In this document: positions 9,074 through 18,581 of the stretch, piece by piece
Position numbering within the stretch: the stretch's first letter is position 1
How the letters are laid out: each line of letters opens with the position of its first letter
NCBI GenBank assembly: GCA_000961725.1
Contig: LADS01000009.1
Span: 1-64,000 of the forward strand
Source: Desulfobulbaceae bacterium BRH_c16a
GTDB lineage: Bacteria; Desulfobacterota; Desulfobulbia; Desulfobulbales; Desulfocapsaceae
Length of the DNA stretch: 64,000 nucleotides
Reading direction: 5' to 3'
Position numbers and translations under genes: made by a program
Notes under the pieces: model-generated
Told to the model about the DNA's origin: nothing
The model's database searches: none
The model's input: only the letters and a program-made list of their open reading frames with translations

Positions 9074-10170
9074 TTACCCTCGGAAATGTCAGCAAGCGCT
9101 ACGGCAAAACCTGGGCAGCCCGCAATTTGAGCTTTACCGTGGAGGAAGGTGAACTGTGCTGCCTGATCGGTCCGTCCGGCTGCGGCAAAAGTACGACCTT
9201 GAAAATGATCAACCGGATGATCGAACCCAGCTCCGGTACGATAACGGTAGCCGGCACCGATGTGCAGGACGTTCCGGCGGAAAGGCTGCGACGGAGCATG
9301 GGCTACGTGATCCAGAGCATCGGCCTGTTTCCGCACATGACCGTGCTCGATAACATCAGGGTGGTGCCGCGGCTTCTGCACTGGGATGACACCAGATCGA
9401 AAAAGCGCGCCCGGGAATTGCTGGAACTCCTGGAACTAGCCCCCGACACCTTTGGCGGCAAATATCCGGTGGAACTCTCGGGAGGTCAGGCCCAGAGGGT
9501 CGGCGTGGCCCGAGCCCTGGCTGCGGATCCGCAGATTCTGCTGATGGATGAACCTTTCGGAGCACTTGACCCGATCAGCCGTGAGAATCTGCAGAACCAG
9601 TTTCTCGCCATTCAGAAAGAACTGCATAAAACCATTGTCTTTGTCACCCACGATATCGACGAGGCCGTACGTCTGGGCTCAAAAGTGGCTCTCTTGAAGG
9701 AGGGCAGCCTGGTACAGTATGCCGCCCCCGAGCAGCTTTTGTCTTCGCCCGCCAATGCTTTTGTCAAAAAATTCGTGGGACTGGACCGGGCGCTCAAGCG
9801 TCTGTCCCGATTGCTGGCCGTCGATTTCCTCCATCCCGCCAATTCGGTGGAGCGGCGTGTCGCCCCCGAGCTTCTGGAAGCCGAATTCAGACGGCTTGAG
9901 GGCAGTGATTGTGCCCGCTATCTCTGGGTGACGGACGAGCACAAGCGACTGGTGGGGTGGCTTGACGGCAATATCAAGACCGGCAGCAAGGTGAATATGT
10001 TTGAAGACCTGGTGGAGATCGATCTCGCCGATATGTCGGTGCGGCCGGATTCCAGTCTCAAGCAGGCGCTTGCCATGTTCGTGCAGCAGAGTGTGGTCTG
10101 TCTGCCGGTGGTCGATGACGAACGCCGGCTGCAGGGTGAGATTCGTCTGGCCGATGTTCTGGAATCCTGA
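9070..10170 (+). CDS. yehX: ABC transporter ATP-binding protein with C-terminal CBS region (quaternary amine type)
   Basis: A 366-residue ATPase: Walker A GPSGCGKST near residue 35, signature LSGGQAQR, Walker B ILLMDEPFGALDP and switch histidine FVTHD. After about residue 240 it carries a CBS-like region (RYLWVTDEHKRLVGWLDG, and VVCLPVVDDERRLQGEI near the end). In the OpuA/ProV class, CBS domains sense ionic strength and gate osmolyte uptake. Its ATGA start overlaps the upstream permease. It energises the two permeases of this operon. Confidence 0.9.
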   Translation: MITLGNVSKRYGKTWAARNLSFTVEEGELCCLIGPSGCGKSTTLKMINRMIEPSSGTITVAGTDVQDVPAERLRRSMGYVIQSIGLFPHMTVLDNIRVVPRLLHWDDTRSKKRARELLELLELAPDTFGGKYPVELSGGQAQRVGVARALAADPQILLMDEPFGALDPISRENLQNQFLAIQKELHKTIVFVTHDIDEAVRLGSKVALLKEGSLVQYAAPEQLLSSPANAFVKKFVGLDRALKRLSRLLAVDFLHPANSVERRVAPELLEAEFRRLEGSDCARYLWVTDEHKRLVGWLDGNIKTGSKVNMFEDLVEIDLADMSVRPDSSLKQALAMFVQQSVVCLPVVDDERRLQGEIRLADVLES

Positions 10171-10185
10171 AAAACAGATGCCGAA

Positions 10186-10935
10186 ATGACTGAAATGCGA
10201 TCACGTTTGCCCCGCATCGTCATGCTTGCAACCGCGCTGGCTGCCTTTGTCCTGCTGGCTTCCTGGAAGGGAGTGTGGGAGTGGCTCTTTTCGTCGCTTT
10301 ACCCGAATCAGGTGAATTACCTTTATCCGCGGGTCGGATTATGGATTTTGACGTGGCAGCATGGTCTGCTGGTGTCGGTTTCCAGCGGGCTGTCGATCCT
10401 GGTGGGCATGGGGCTGGGAGTTCTGGTAACCAGAAGTTTCGGCCGCGATTTCCTGCCGGCAGTCAACAGCCTGGTCTCCATAGGCCAGACATTTCCTCCG
10501 GTGGCAGTGCTGGCGCTTGCGGTACCCTCGGTGGGTTTTGGCGCCAAACCTGCCATAATCGCCCTTTTCCTCTACGGCCTGCTGCCCATCCTCCGCAATA
10601 CCGTAAGCGGCCTGCAGACCGTTGCGCCGGCGGTGCGCGAGGCGGCGATGGGCATGGGCATGACCGAACTGCAGGCCCTGTGGCGGGTTGAACTGCCTCT
10701 GGCGTCAAAGGTGATTATGGCCGGCATCAAAACTTCGGTCGTCATCAATATCGGTACCGCAACCATAGGCGCGACCATCGGCGCAGGCGGCCTGGGGGCT
10801 CCGATTATCACCGGTCTTGCCTCGGACAATACCGTCTTTATCCTCCAGGGATCGCTGCTGGCCGCACTGTTTGCCGTCATTGCCGACGCCGCGCTGGATA
10901 TCGTCGAATACCGCTTCGGCCTGGAAAAACAATGA
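10186..10935 (+). CDS. yehW: ABC transporter permease, YehW-like
   Basis: A 249-residue membrane protein with one BPD_transp_1 domain of five to six helices. The coupling motif lies around VREAAMGMGMTELQALWRVE, and TIGAGGLGAPII matches ProW/YehW permeases. The start ATG at 10186 lies 15 bases after the yehX stop; a second in-frame ATG at 10195 is a possible alternative. It is the last gene of the operon and converges on kdsB with a gap of only 23 bases. Confidence 0.88.
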   Translation: MTEMRSRLPRIVMLATALAAFVLLASWKGVWEWLFSSLYPNQVNYLYPRVGLWILTWQHGLLVSVSSGLSILVGMGLGVLVTRSFGRDFLPAVNSLVSIGQTFPPVAVLALAVPSVGFGAKPAIIALFLYGLLPILRNTVSGLQTVAPAVREAAMGMGMTELQALWRVELPLASKVIMAGIKTSVVINIGTATIGATIGAGGLGAPIITGLASDNTVFILQGSLLAALFAVIADAALDIVEYRFGLEKQ

Positions 10936-10958
10936 TCGGTGAAGGAAGAAATTCCCGA

Positions 10959-11702
10959 TCAGCCTTGCAGCTGGCGAAGGATGAGCTGAAGATCTTCAGG
11001 CCGGTCGACGCCGAATCCCTGGTAATCGGTCGTCACCACGTAGATCGCAATGCCGGCTTCAAGGAGCCGAAGCTGTTCAAGCTTTTCTATGTTTTCCAGC
11101 GGACTGGGGGGCAGGGTGGTAAAAGCCTTCAAGGCCGAAATCCGGTAGGCGTAGATGCCGATGTGCAGGAGATAATCGGTATCGGTCTGATCGATATCGC
11201 GGATAAAGGGGATCTTCGATCTTGAAAAGTAAAGGGCAAAACCTTTCTCCGAACGGACAACCTTCACCCGATCGGGATTTTCGGCCTGTCTGGCGTCGAT
11301 AATCCGTGCCAGAGTAGTCACTTGAATATCTGGCGAAACAAAAGGTTCGACCAGCTTTCTCAGCATTTCCGGGTCAAGTGCCGGCTCATCGCCCTGAATA
11401 TTGACTACGACCGAATCGTCCTCAAGACCCAGGATACGCGCCGCCTCCATAATCCGGTCGGAGCCGCTGGGATGATCGGGATCGGTCATCACCACCGGAA
11501 CGTCAAGGCTGGTTGCCGCATCGTAGATGCGCTGGTCGTCCGTTGCCAGCCAGACCTTTTTCAGTAAGGGACACCTGACAGCCCGTTCGTAGACCCGGTA
11601 GAACATCGGTTTGCCGAGGATATCGGCAAGCGGTTTGCCGGGAAAACGGTGGGATTTGAACCGTGCCGGGATAATGCCGTAACAGGGCGGAAATTTACTC
11701 AT
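10959..11702 (-). CDS. kdsB: 3-deoxy-manno-octulosonate cytidylyltransferase
   Basis: A 247-residue cytoplasmic enzyme that activates Kdo with CTP to CMP-Kdo for lipopolysaccharide inner core synthesis. Family motifs are [16 protein letters not shown], the LATDD segment, HPSGSDRI and NIQGDEP. The length matches E. coli KdsB (248). The ATG at 11702 is chosen because GGTGA lies 7-8 bases upstream and it aligns with the usual start; an in-frame GTG at 11714 would overlap waaA. It is downstream of waaA in a two-gene Kdo unit, which shows the cell makes LPS. Confidence 0.92.
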   Translation of the reverse strand: MSKFPPCYGIIPARFKSHRFPGKPLADILGKPMFYRVYERAVRCPLLKKVWLATDDQRIYDAATSLDVPVVMTDPDHPSGSDRIMEAARILGLEDDSVVVNIQGDEPALDPEMLRKLVEPFVSPDIQVTTLARIIDARQAENPDRVKVVRSEKGFALYFSRSKIPFIRDIDQTDTDYLLHIGIYAYRISALKAFTTLPPSPLENIEKLEQLRLLEAGIAIYVVTTDYQGFGVDRPEDLQLILRQLQG

Positions 11703-11706
11703 GCTG

Positions 11707-13074
11707 TTATTCACCAGGAAAATGGAGTTGTTCTAGTATCTGCCGGCATACCTGCTCGGTGCCCCCCTTGCGCGGCGCGAAAAACGTGCGGACCTGATTC
11801 ATCACATCCTGCCTCGAACTGGGACTGTCAATCGCCGCAAGCAGAGCTGAAGTCAGTTCGATCTCGTCGGCAACTTCCTTGACCAAACCGCAGGTGACGA
11901 TATCCCGTCCCACCCATGCAAAATTCTTCCAGTAGGGGCCGATGATCGGGCGCAGGCCAAATACTAACGGTTCGAGAAAATTCTGGCCACCCAAATTTAC
12001 CAGACTGCCGCCGACAAAAGTTGCCGAAGCAAGCGCATAGGCCCCGGCCAGTTCACCGAAAACATCCCAGACGATCACCGTCCCCGGCTTACTTCGGCCG
12101 GTTGCCTGCGATCGTTTGACGGCGGGGATATTTGCCTCTTTCAGCAGGGTGAGCCAATGGTAGGCCCGCTCGATATGCTTGGGGAAAAGGCCGATGACGA
12201 GATCGGGCCGGGCGGACAAGGTTGTCGTTATGGCCTTCAGGACCTTCTCTTCTTCTTCCCGGCGCACCGAGCCAAGGAGAATGAAAGGCGTAGATTCGGG
12301 GAGAAGACCTGCGATCGGCGTATCGGTCGAAAAGTCGTTTTTCGGCTCAATCCGGTCGAACTTGATGTTGTTCATCAGGCTGACCTTTTCCGGTCCGACG
12401 ACCTGGCCGAAACGCTCCCGGTCCAGGGGAGAAACAGCCCAGACTTTTTTCGGGCCGTACTTGCTGAAAAAGCCGGAAAAATGACGATAAGAGCGGAAAC
12501 TCTTCTCGGACATCCGGCCATTGATAAGAAGGACCGGCACGCTGCTGCGCCTGGCGCTGACCAGAAAGCCCGGCCACAATTCGGTTTCGACGATGATCGC
12601 AAGTTTTGGCGCAAAGCGGGAGAAGGCTTTTTCCATAATCCTTGGCGAGTCGAACGGGAAGTAGGCAACGGTGATATCCGGATTGCCGCCCGGCGGATGC
12701 AGGCTGCGGCCTTTTATCAGGCTGTCGATGCCCTGCTTGGTGCCGGAAGTGGCGAGCACCCGCAGTTTCCTGCTGCCGAGTTTTGCCGCCAGGTTTTCCA
12801 GAACCATATTGGTCAACAAGGATTCTCCGCCGGACGCCGCCTGGATCCAGATATCGAAGGGACCGGCCGGCGAATCCCGCAGGGTCCGCTGGCGCCAGCC
12901 GAGCGATACTCTCGGTAAACGTTGTAAAAACGGCAACGCCACAGACCAGGCAAGGTTGTAGAAGGGGATAATCAGCTTAATCAATGGCAGGACCGGTAAA
13001 AGTTCAAGTGTTGCAGAGGGGCTCTCATGGATTACTGCGCCTGTGATCCTAGCGTGTTTGAGGGATCTTTTCAA
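11707..13074 (-). CDS. waaA: 3-deoxy-D-manno-octulosonic acid (Kdo) transferase
   Basis: About 455 residues. A hydrophobic N-terminal anchor (around residues 24-50) is followed by a GT-B glycosyltransferase. The N-terminal Rossmann part has the WIQAASGGE motif and [10 protein letters not shown]; the C-terminal part has [10 protein letters not shown] and [16 protein letters not shown], all typical of WaaA/KdtA. It transfers Kdo from CMP-Kdo to lipid A on the cytoplasmic face of the inner membrane. The start is uncertain: the frame opens with TTG at 13074 behind GGGAGA, and there is no ATG before the membrane anchor. It pairs directly with kdsB. Confidence 0.92.
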   Translation of the reverse strand: MKRSLKHARITGAVIHESPSATLELLPVLPLIKLIIPFYNLAWSVALPFLQRLPRVSLGWRQRTLRDSPAGPFDIWIQAASGGESLLTNMVLENLAAKLGSRKLRVLATSGTKQGIDSLIKGRSLHPPGGNPDITVAYFPFDSPRIMEKAFSRFAPKLAIIVETELWPGFLVSARRSSVPVLLINGRMSEKSFRSYRHFSGFFSKYGPKKVWAVSPLDRERFGQVVGPEKVSLMNNIKFDRIEPKNDFSTDTPIAGLLPESTPFILLGSVRREEEEKVLKAITTTLSARPDLVIGLFPKHIERAYHWLTLLKEANIPAVKRSQATGRSKPGTVIVWDVFGELAGAYALASATFVGGSLVNLGGQNFLEPLVFGLRPIIGPYWKNFAWVGRDIVTCGLVKEVADEIELTSALLAAIDSPSSRQDVMNQVRTFFAPRKGGTEQVCRQILEQLHFPGE

Positions 13075-13219
13075 TTATTTTCCATCTCCCATAGTCTGCA
13101 AATCGATTGGTTGCAGAAAGCGCTTGACGTAACAGAAAAAATCAGCAACCACTACCATGAAAATAAGATTGGGAGTCGATTGAGCTCTGAATGCATCACA
13201 GCCTTATGAGAGGGCCATC

Positions 13220-13789
13220 ATGGATAACAGTCAAAGAAAAATTACCATCTATACCCCGGAAAAAATCTACAGAGGCTCTATCGATATCGCAAACGGTTCT
13301 CTTCGGACAATAGATATCTTCAACAGTGCCAATGTTTACTGGAAGGATCCGAACGAAAAGAGTTTTAATGATGCAATGTTGCTAAATAATGCATCAATTG
13401 CCTTGGAGGGCAATATTAAACTGGGTGATTTCCCTAAACTCCAGGTCAGGCTTTCCGAGGTGCTCTTTTTCCATGATTCTCTTGAAAATCTTGGTGATAG
13501 CATGGAAAAAAAACGAGCGGTTTATTTAAATTTGAAAACGAAAGAAAGCAAGTCTACGGTGCATATCATCACCCAAACCCGGGGGAATTCGTTTTTTTAT
13601 ATTAGCGGCACGTTCCATGGCCTCTTCAAGAGTAAGAGCAACCATCGTTATATCCCAATAACGCAGGCCGGCATAACTCAAATGATTCGCAGCAATGAAA
13701 AGTGGCAAAAGAAGACTATATTGATAGAAGGCGGCTTTGTCGGCATAAGTACAGCTCATATCGAGGCTTGCAATTTCTCGCAGGCATAG
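13220..13789 (+). CDS. Hypothetical protein, AT-richer than neighbours
   Basis: A 189-residue protein that I do not recognise. It has no signal peptide or membrane segment, and looks mainly beta-stranded in the first half (KITIYTPEKIYRGSIDI) and mixed elsewhere. The ATG at 13220 follows GAGAGGGCC. Base composition is clearly more AT-rich than the flanking waaA and pepT genes. It lies 25 bases upstream of pepT on the same strand, so they may be co-transcribed, but the composition shift argues against a long shared history. No function is proposed. Confidence 0.65.
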   Translation: MDNSQRKITIYTPEKIYRGSIDIANGSLRTIDIFNSANVYWKDPNEKSFNDAMLLNNASIALEGNIKLGDFPKLQVRLSEVLFFHDSLENLGDSMEKKRAVYLNLKTKESKSTVHIITQTRGNSFFYISGTFHGLFKSKSNHRYIPITQAGITQMIRSNEKWQKKTILIEGGFVGISTAHIEACNFSQA

Positions 13790-13814
13790 GGCCCCAATGG
13801 CAAAGGAGCTACCC

Positions 13815-15074
13815 ATGAAGTTGAGCATCCCTGTTGATGAAATGGTAGAACGATTCACCAGGTATGCGGCGATCGATACGCAGTCTGCGGAGAACTCCGA
13901 AGAATATCCGAGCACCGCAAAGCAGCTCGATCTGTCGAGATTGCTGGTGGCGGAATTACAGGAAATGGGGCTGAAGGATGCCGAACTGACCAGCCACGGC
14001 TATGTCTTTGCGACGCTGCCGGGCAACACCGGCAGAGAGGTGCCGGTGATTGGATTTATCGCCCATGTCGACACCTCTCCCGAGGTGACAGGAGCCAATG
14101 TGAGGCCGGTAATTCACCGGAATTACAAGGGTGAATCGCTCGTCCTGCCCAAAGACCCCGGCCAGGTCATCCGGCCGGAAGATAACCCGGCCCTGGCCGA
14201 CTGCATCGGCCATGATATCGTCACCACCGACGGCACCACCTTGCTCGGTGCGGATAACAAGGCCGGGGTAGCCGAAATCATGACCGCGATGGACTATCTG
14301 GTGCAGCATCCTGAAATTGTCCATGGCACCATCCGAATTGCATTCACGGTGGATGAAGAAGTCGGAACCGGAACGAAATATTTCGATATTGAGCAGTTCG
14401 GTGCAAAGTACGCCTATACCATAGATGGGGGGACAGCGGCTGAAATCGAAGATGAAACGTTCTGCGCCGATTCGGTGACAATCACCCTCAAAGGCATCAA
14501 TATGCATCCCGGCTACGCCAAAGGAAAGATGCTGAATTCGCAACGGATCGCAGCAGAATTTATTACTTTCCTGCCGCAGCACACCTTGTCTCCCGAAACC
14601 ACGGAGGGCAGGGAAGGGTATATGCATCTGCACGGCATAAACGGTTCAGTTGAAGAAACCGTGCTGAAATATCTGATCCGTGATTTCACGGTCGAAGGGT
14701 TGGAGGAGAAGGAAGCGCTGCTGCAAAAAATACTGGAAATCCTGCAGCTCAAATATCCCCGTCTGCAGTATGAATTCAAGGTCGATGAGAGTTACCGCAA
14801 TATGAAATACGTGCTCGATGAATATCCGCTGGTCACCGAATATGCCATGGAGGCTGTGCGGCGCACCGGTCTTTCACCGAAGCAGGGGCTGATACGGGGA
14901 GGCACCGATGGCGCTCGCCTCTCCTATATGGGTGTCCCGACGCCGAATATCTTCACCGGTGGACATAATTTCCACTCGAAGAAAGAGTGGATTTCCGTAC
15001 AGGATATGGAAAAAGCAGTCGAGACCATCATCCATCTGGCAGTTCTGTGGGAAGAAAAGTCCATCCTCACGTGA
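13815..15074 (+). CDS. pepT: Peptidase T (aminotripeptidase)
   Basis: A 419-residue M20B metallopeptidase that removes the N-terminal residue of tripeptides in the cytoplasm. The zinc ligand motifs are visible: HVDTSPE, GADNKAG, VDEEVG, TIDGG and the C-terminal GGHNFHS. GGTDGARLS is the conserved Arg-containing loop. The ATG at 13815 is chosen over an earlier in-frame ATG (13797) because AAAGGAG lies 7 bases before it. Length matches the family (about 410). Confidence 0.95.
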   Translation: MKLSIPVDEMVERFTRYAAIDTQSAENSEEYPSTAKQLDLSRLLVAELQEMGLKDAELTSHGYVFATLPGNTGREVPVIGFIAHVDTSPEVTGANVRPVIHRNYKGESLVLPKDPGQVIRPEDNPALADCIGHDIVTTDGTTLLGADNKAGVAEIMTAMDYLVQHPEIVHGTIRIAFTVDEEVGTGTKYFDIEQFGAKYAYTIDGGTAAEIEDETFCADSVTITLKGINMHPGYAKGKMLNSQRIAAEFITFLPQHTLSPETTEGREGYMHLHGINGSVEETVLKYLIRDFTVEGLEEKEALLQKILEILQLKYPRLQYEFKVDESYRNMKYVLDEYPLVTEYAMEAVRRTGLSPKQGLIRGGTDGARLSYMGVPTPNIFTGGHNFHSKKEWISVQDMEKAVETIIHLAVLWEEKSILT

Positions 15075-15114
15075 GGCAGATTGACGGACCAGACCTGGGA
15101 ATGCTCTTATCTCT

Positions 15115-15245
15115 CACGCGAAGACGCGAAGGCGCGAAGATAAACAAAGATAAGAGGGGATGAGTTTGGACAGGCGAATTATTGCTGGATAGCATCACCC
15201 GCTTTTGGCAGTAATACCGAGAGATAAGCTTCGCGTCTTCGCGTG
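15115..15245. repeat. Inverted repeat of CGCGAAG-type intergenic units
   Basis: CACGCGAAGACGCGAAG at 15115-15131 and its exact reverse complement at 15229-15245 are 97 bases apart, between pepT and kynU. The left arm continues with another GCGCGAAG unit. Repeats built from CGCGAAG or CGCAAAG units are scattered in intergenic regions of many bacterial genomes; here two oppositely oriented copies frame about 100 bases with no gene. It lies between convergent genes and could also form a long-range hairpin. Confidence 0.7.
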
Positions 15246-15290
15246 CACCAAACGAATGTTGTTTATCACGGCAGGCTGGCGTGGAAGGTA

Positions 15291-16484
15291 CTAAACGTTG
15301 TCAAGGACATTCCCCAGGATCTGCATGGATGCCTTTAACTGGTCGTCCGACAGATACGGGGCAGGTCCCAGGCGAAGTGCGTCGTCGCGGCAGTCTGTGC
15401 GGACACCCCGATCATGGAGCAAGCGGCAGATTTCAGCGGCCACGGGGGAGCGGAGGACGAGAAATCCGCCAATGGCACTCAGGGGAATGGACCGGTCGCG
15501 CGTGATCACGTCAGGGTTGGCATCGAGCCGGTCGAAGCAATCGGCAAGCAGTCCGATCTGGTGCTGACTGACCTCTCGCAGCAATTCCGGGGATAGGCCC
15601 TGATCCTCAAAAAAATCAAAGACCTCGGCTGCTCGATAATGACTTGTCGGATCGTAGGTGGAGCCTGCGAAACGGGCGTGGCCTTTGCCGTAGCCTACGG
15701 TGCCGTCGCCCCCTGCTGCACCGAGTGCCTCGAACTCGCTGAACCATCCCGTTACCGATGGCCGCATCCGGCAATCCGCCGGAAAGCGAAGAAAAGCATT
15801 TCCTTCGCCAAGCTGGCAGTACTTGTATCCCCCTCCCGTTACAAAAGCACCGTCGAGCCGTTGTTGTTTGAGGGAAAAGGGCACGACGTTGAGGGCGTGA
15901 TAGGCATCGATCAACAGATGTGCCCCCACCCGCCGGCATGCATCCAGCACGGTCCCCAGATTTGCAACGATGTGGCCGGTTTGATAAAAAACTGCCGAAA
16001 CGATCACGGCAGCGGTGTTCTCGTCGACAGCCGCGCTCAGCCGCTCCGCCACCCGAGAAGCCGGCGAGCTGGGAACTTTGACCAGCTCCAGGCCTTCTTC
16101 GGCCATGCGGTCCAATTGACGTCTCAAGCTGTGGAACTCTCCATCGGTGGTTACGATGCGAAGGCGTTTTGCAAGGGGCAAGGCTGAAAGGAAGCGAACT
16201 AAAATCTCATGCGTGTTCGACCCCAGGGCGATATGACCGTCGGGATCATCGAGCAGCCGCTTAAATCCGCGCCGAACCCGCTCGGCTTTGGCAAAGGCGC
16301 GCTCCCATTTCTGATCCAGGTATTCGGCGGCATCGAGCCAGGCCTGCTGCTGCCCGTTCAGGCCGCAATCCGGCCATGCCTGGTGCGAGTGACCGGTGAG
16401 CAGAAGCCGCTCGCCGACGCGAAATCTGCGGTAATGAGCGGCGAGCGCGTTGGCAGAACGGTATAACGATTCGGCAGTAATCAT
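15291..16484 (-). CDS. kynU: Kynureninase-like PLP enzyme
   Basis: A 397-residue fold-type I PLP enzyme (aminotransferase class V). K221 in GGGYKYCQLGEG is the probable Schiff-base lysine and D193 in LIDAYHAL the pyridine-N aspartate. Kynureninase splits kynurenine to anthranilate and alanine. The ATG at 16484 overlaps the stop of the tryptophan dioxygenase gene by four bases (ATGA), so the pair is coupled, which strongly supports the role. The reading frame runs far upstream inside kynA, but that part is a shadow. No kynurenine formamidase gene is adjacent; a housekeeping amidase or spontaneous hydrolysis would be needed. Confidence 0.82.
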   Translation of the reverse strand: MITAESLYRSANALAAHYRRFRVGERLLLTGHSHQAWPDCGLNGQQQAWLDAAEYLDQKWERAFAKAERVRRGFKRLLDDPDGHIALGSNTHEILVRFLSALPLAKRLRIVTTDGEFHSLRRQLDRMAEEGLELVKVPSSPASRVAERLSAAVDENTAAVIVSAVFYQTGHIVANLGTVLDACRRVGAHLLIDAYHALNVVPFSLKQQRLDGAFVTGGGYKYCQLGEGNAFLRFPADCRMRPSVTGWFSEFEALGAAGGDGTVGYGKGHARFAGSTYDPTSHYRAAEVFDFFEDQGLSPELLREVSQHQIGLLADCFDRLDANPDVITRDRSIPLSAIGGFLVLRSPVAAEICRLLHDRGVRTDCRDDALRLGPAPYLSDDQLKASMQILGNVLDNV

Positions 16485-17272
16485 AGGTTCTGCAGCTCCG
16501 TTCGGAGAGCCCACAGATCGGGAAAGAACGGTTTGAACAAGGTGGACTTCAGATAGCCGACACCTTCCGAGCCGCCGGTGCCGTACTTTTCCCCGATCAT
16601 CCGCTCGACCATCTTGACATGCCGGTAGCGCCACTCCTGGAACCCCTGATCCAGATCCAGCAACAGTTCGAAGAGGAACACGAGTTGCGGAGAGTCGAGG
16701 TAGATATCGATGAGCATTTTGCGGAGCTGGGGTGACGGCGCGATCGGCTGGGTCAGATCGCGATTCAGAACCTCCCCGGGAACGGGATAGCCACTGCGCG
16801 CAAGTCCGGCGAGGAGAGAGTCCCACAGAGCAGGATCCGCATAGCGCTTTTCCAGCCGTAGTCTGGCTTGCGAGGCATCGGGCAGGTGTTCGAAAACCTT
16901 GCGCCGCTTGTGACCGAGGGCGAATTCCAGTTCCCTGAATTGTACGGATTGGAACCCGCTTGCTGTTTCCAGGCTGCTTCGAAAGGCGAGAAAATCGAGA
17001 GGAAGCATCGTCTCCAGGACATCGAGCTGGGCAATAATGACCTTCAGCACAGCCAGGACGCGTTTCAGGGAGAACTGTGCCCGTGGATAATCACAGGTTT
17101 TCAGCAGCGTCTGCAATCGGTCCAATTCGTGCAGAATCTGTTTGAACCACAGCTCGTAGGCCTGGTGGATGATGATAAAGAGCATCTCATCGTGGGCTTT
17201 CTCGTCCGACAAGGGCTGCTGGAGGGCCAGGAGGTTATCGATTTTAAGGTAACTTGAGTAGGTCGGTGCCAT
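16481..17272 (-). CDS. kynA: Tryptophan 2,3-dioxygenase
   Basis: A 263-residue, all-helical haem dioxygenase that opens the indole ring of tryptophan with O2 to give N-formylkynurenine. FIIIHQAYELWFKQ places the distal histidine at H36. RHVKMVERMIG places the haem-ligating histidine at H218, followed by the GTGGSEG substrate loop. The ATG at 17272 is preferred to an upstream in-frame ATG at 17308 because GGGAG precedes it at proper spacing. It is first in a two-gene unit with kynU. An O2-dependent enzyme is unexpected among the anaerobic metabolism genes of this window. Confidence 0.9.
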   Translation of the reverse strand: MAPTYSSYLKIDNLLALQQPLSDEKAHDEMLFIIIHQAYELWFKQILHELDRLQTLLKTCDYPRAQFSLKRVLAVLKVIIAQLDVLETMLPLDFLAFRSSLETASGFQSVQFRELEFALGHKRRKVFEHLPDASQARLRLEKRYADPALWDSLLAGLARSGYPVPGEVLNRDLTQPIAPSPQLRKMLIDIYLDSPQLVFLFELLLDLDQGFQEWRYRHVKMVERMIGEKYGTGGSEGVGYLKSTLFKPFFPDLWALRTELQNL

Positions 17273-17349
17273 AGTGATCTCCCAATCGGAAACACCATCT
17301 GTTCGCATGTCCGCTGAAGTTGAAAATTTAGATCCGGCTCATTTCAGAG

Positions 17350-18291
17350 TCAGCGAACAATGCGTATCTCTTCTTCCAATACGATTCCATATCGTTCCAG
17401 GGCCATCATTTTTGCCAACGCAATCGAATCGATGATGTCCGAAAATGTCGCCTTGTTACGGTTGATGAAGAAATTGGGATGTTTTGCGGATATTTCGGCG
17501 CCTCCTATTCGCTTTCCCTTCAATCCAAGTCGATCAAGGATCGCGGCGACGGGAATGACGGGAACCGGATCTACCTTTACGACATCGGCGAATTCGGACC
17601 GGACCTTTTCGGAGACCGACTCAAGAGGTATGTTCTTGAACGTGCTTCCCGCGCAGGGATATTCGATGGGCTGAAACCGCTGTCGATATTCGATATGGTT
17701 TTGCACTTCGGCCCGCATTGCCGCCTCATTTCCCGGCGTGGCCCGCATCAGCACGCTGGTGATGATTTCGCCGCCGATCCGTTTGAACACGCTCTCCCGA
17801 TATGCGAACATGCAATCCGCAGAACTCCGCAGTCGTGGTTCGACCGTCCCCGAAGCCCTGTCGTGGGCAATGCTTGCAACCTCGATGATGACGTCCTTCA
17901 TCTCTCCGCCAAAGCATCCCGCGTTGCCGAACACTGCACCTCCGACCGTTCCCGGCAAGCCGCCGGCCCAAGAAAGGTCGCGCAATCCGCGAAGAGTAAA
18001 AAAACCGACCGCATCGGCCATCATCGTTCCGGCGGAAATGCGGATGCCGCCCGGCTCACTTTGGATCTCCTTTTTCGCAAGCTGGATGATCAGTCCTTCA
18101 TATCCATTTTCCGAAAACAGCATGTTCGTGCCGGCGCCCAGAACCAGAAATGGAATATCGCGGTCGAAGGCCCATCGCACCGCCGCTTCAATATCGAGGG
18201 CATTCTGCGGTTCAAAAAAATACCGGGCCTTTCCGCCTATCCGGTAATGCATGCGTCGGGCCAGGGATATGTTTCTTCGGATTTGGATCAT
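17350..18291 (-). CDS. murB: UDP-N-acetylenolpyruvoylglucosamine reductase
   Basis: A 313-residue cytoplasmic flavoprotein that completes UDP-MurNAc synthesis with NADPH. The FAD-binding stretch is visible as VLGAGTNMLFSENG and WAGGLPGTVGGAVFGNAGC. GSTFKNIP contains the catalytic serine region, and the C-terminal glutamate lies in the EEEIRIVR tail. The ATG at 18291 gives a family-typical length. It stands apart from any mur/fts cluster. It is 77 bases downstream of kynA on the same strand, but no functional link is apparent. Confidence 0.93.
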   Translation of the reverse strand: MIQIRRNISLARRMHYRIGGKARYFFEPQNALDIEAAVRWAFDRDIPFLVLGAGTNMLFSENGYEGLIIQLAKKEIQSEPGGIRISAGTMMADAVGFFTLRGLRDLSWAGGLPGTVGGAVFGNAGCFGGEMKDVIIEVASIAHDRASGTVEPRLRSSADCMFAYRESVFKRIGGEIITSVLMRATPGNEAAMRAEVQNHIEYRQRFQPIEYPCAGSTFKNIPLESVSEKVRSEFADVVKVDPVPVIPVAAILDRLGLKGKRIGGAEISAKHPNFFINRNKATFSDIIDSIALAKMMALERYGIVLEEEIRIVR

Positions 18292-18581
18292 ATATATTTA
18301 CTCCGATGCGGTGCGACAGTCGCCTGCAGCTGTGGGATAATTTGTGTCATTATACAACGGTTCCCTGTTCCATGACTGCAAAAATCATCATACTCCCCGT
18401 CATTTGGCTGCTTCGATAAAAAAAAGATAACCGCAGGGAAAAAATTGCAAAAAGGAGAAGGGTGTAGTCTAACTGCATTGGTTTAATAAAAGACCCTGGG
18501 GGAGTTATGGCTGTCGACGTCTTTCGAACGAGACGGCTCATCGCCTTTTACCATCATCTTTTTAAAAAGGAGTTATGCCAT

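Noticed and set aside
15291..16826. A 511-residue start for kynU
   Set aside because: The first 114 residues are the antisense-like shadow of kynA and have no fold; the ATGA overlap at 16484 gives a normal start.
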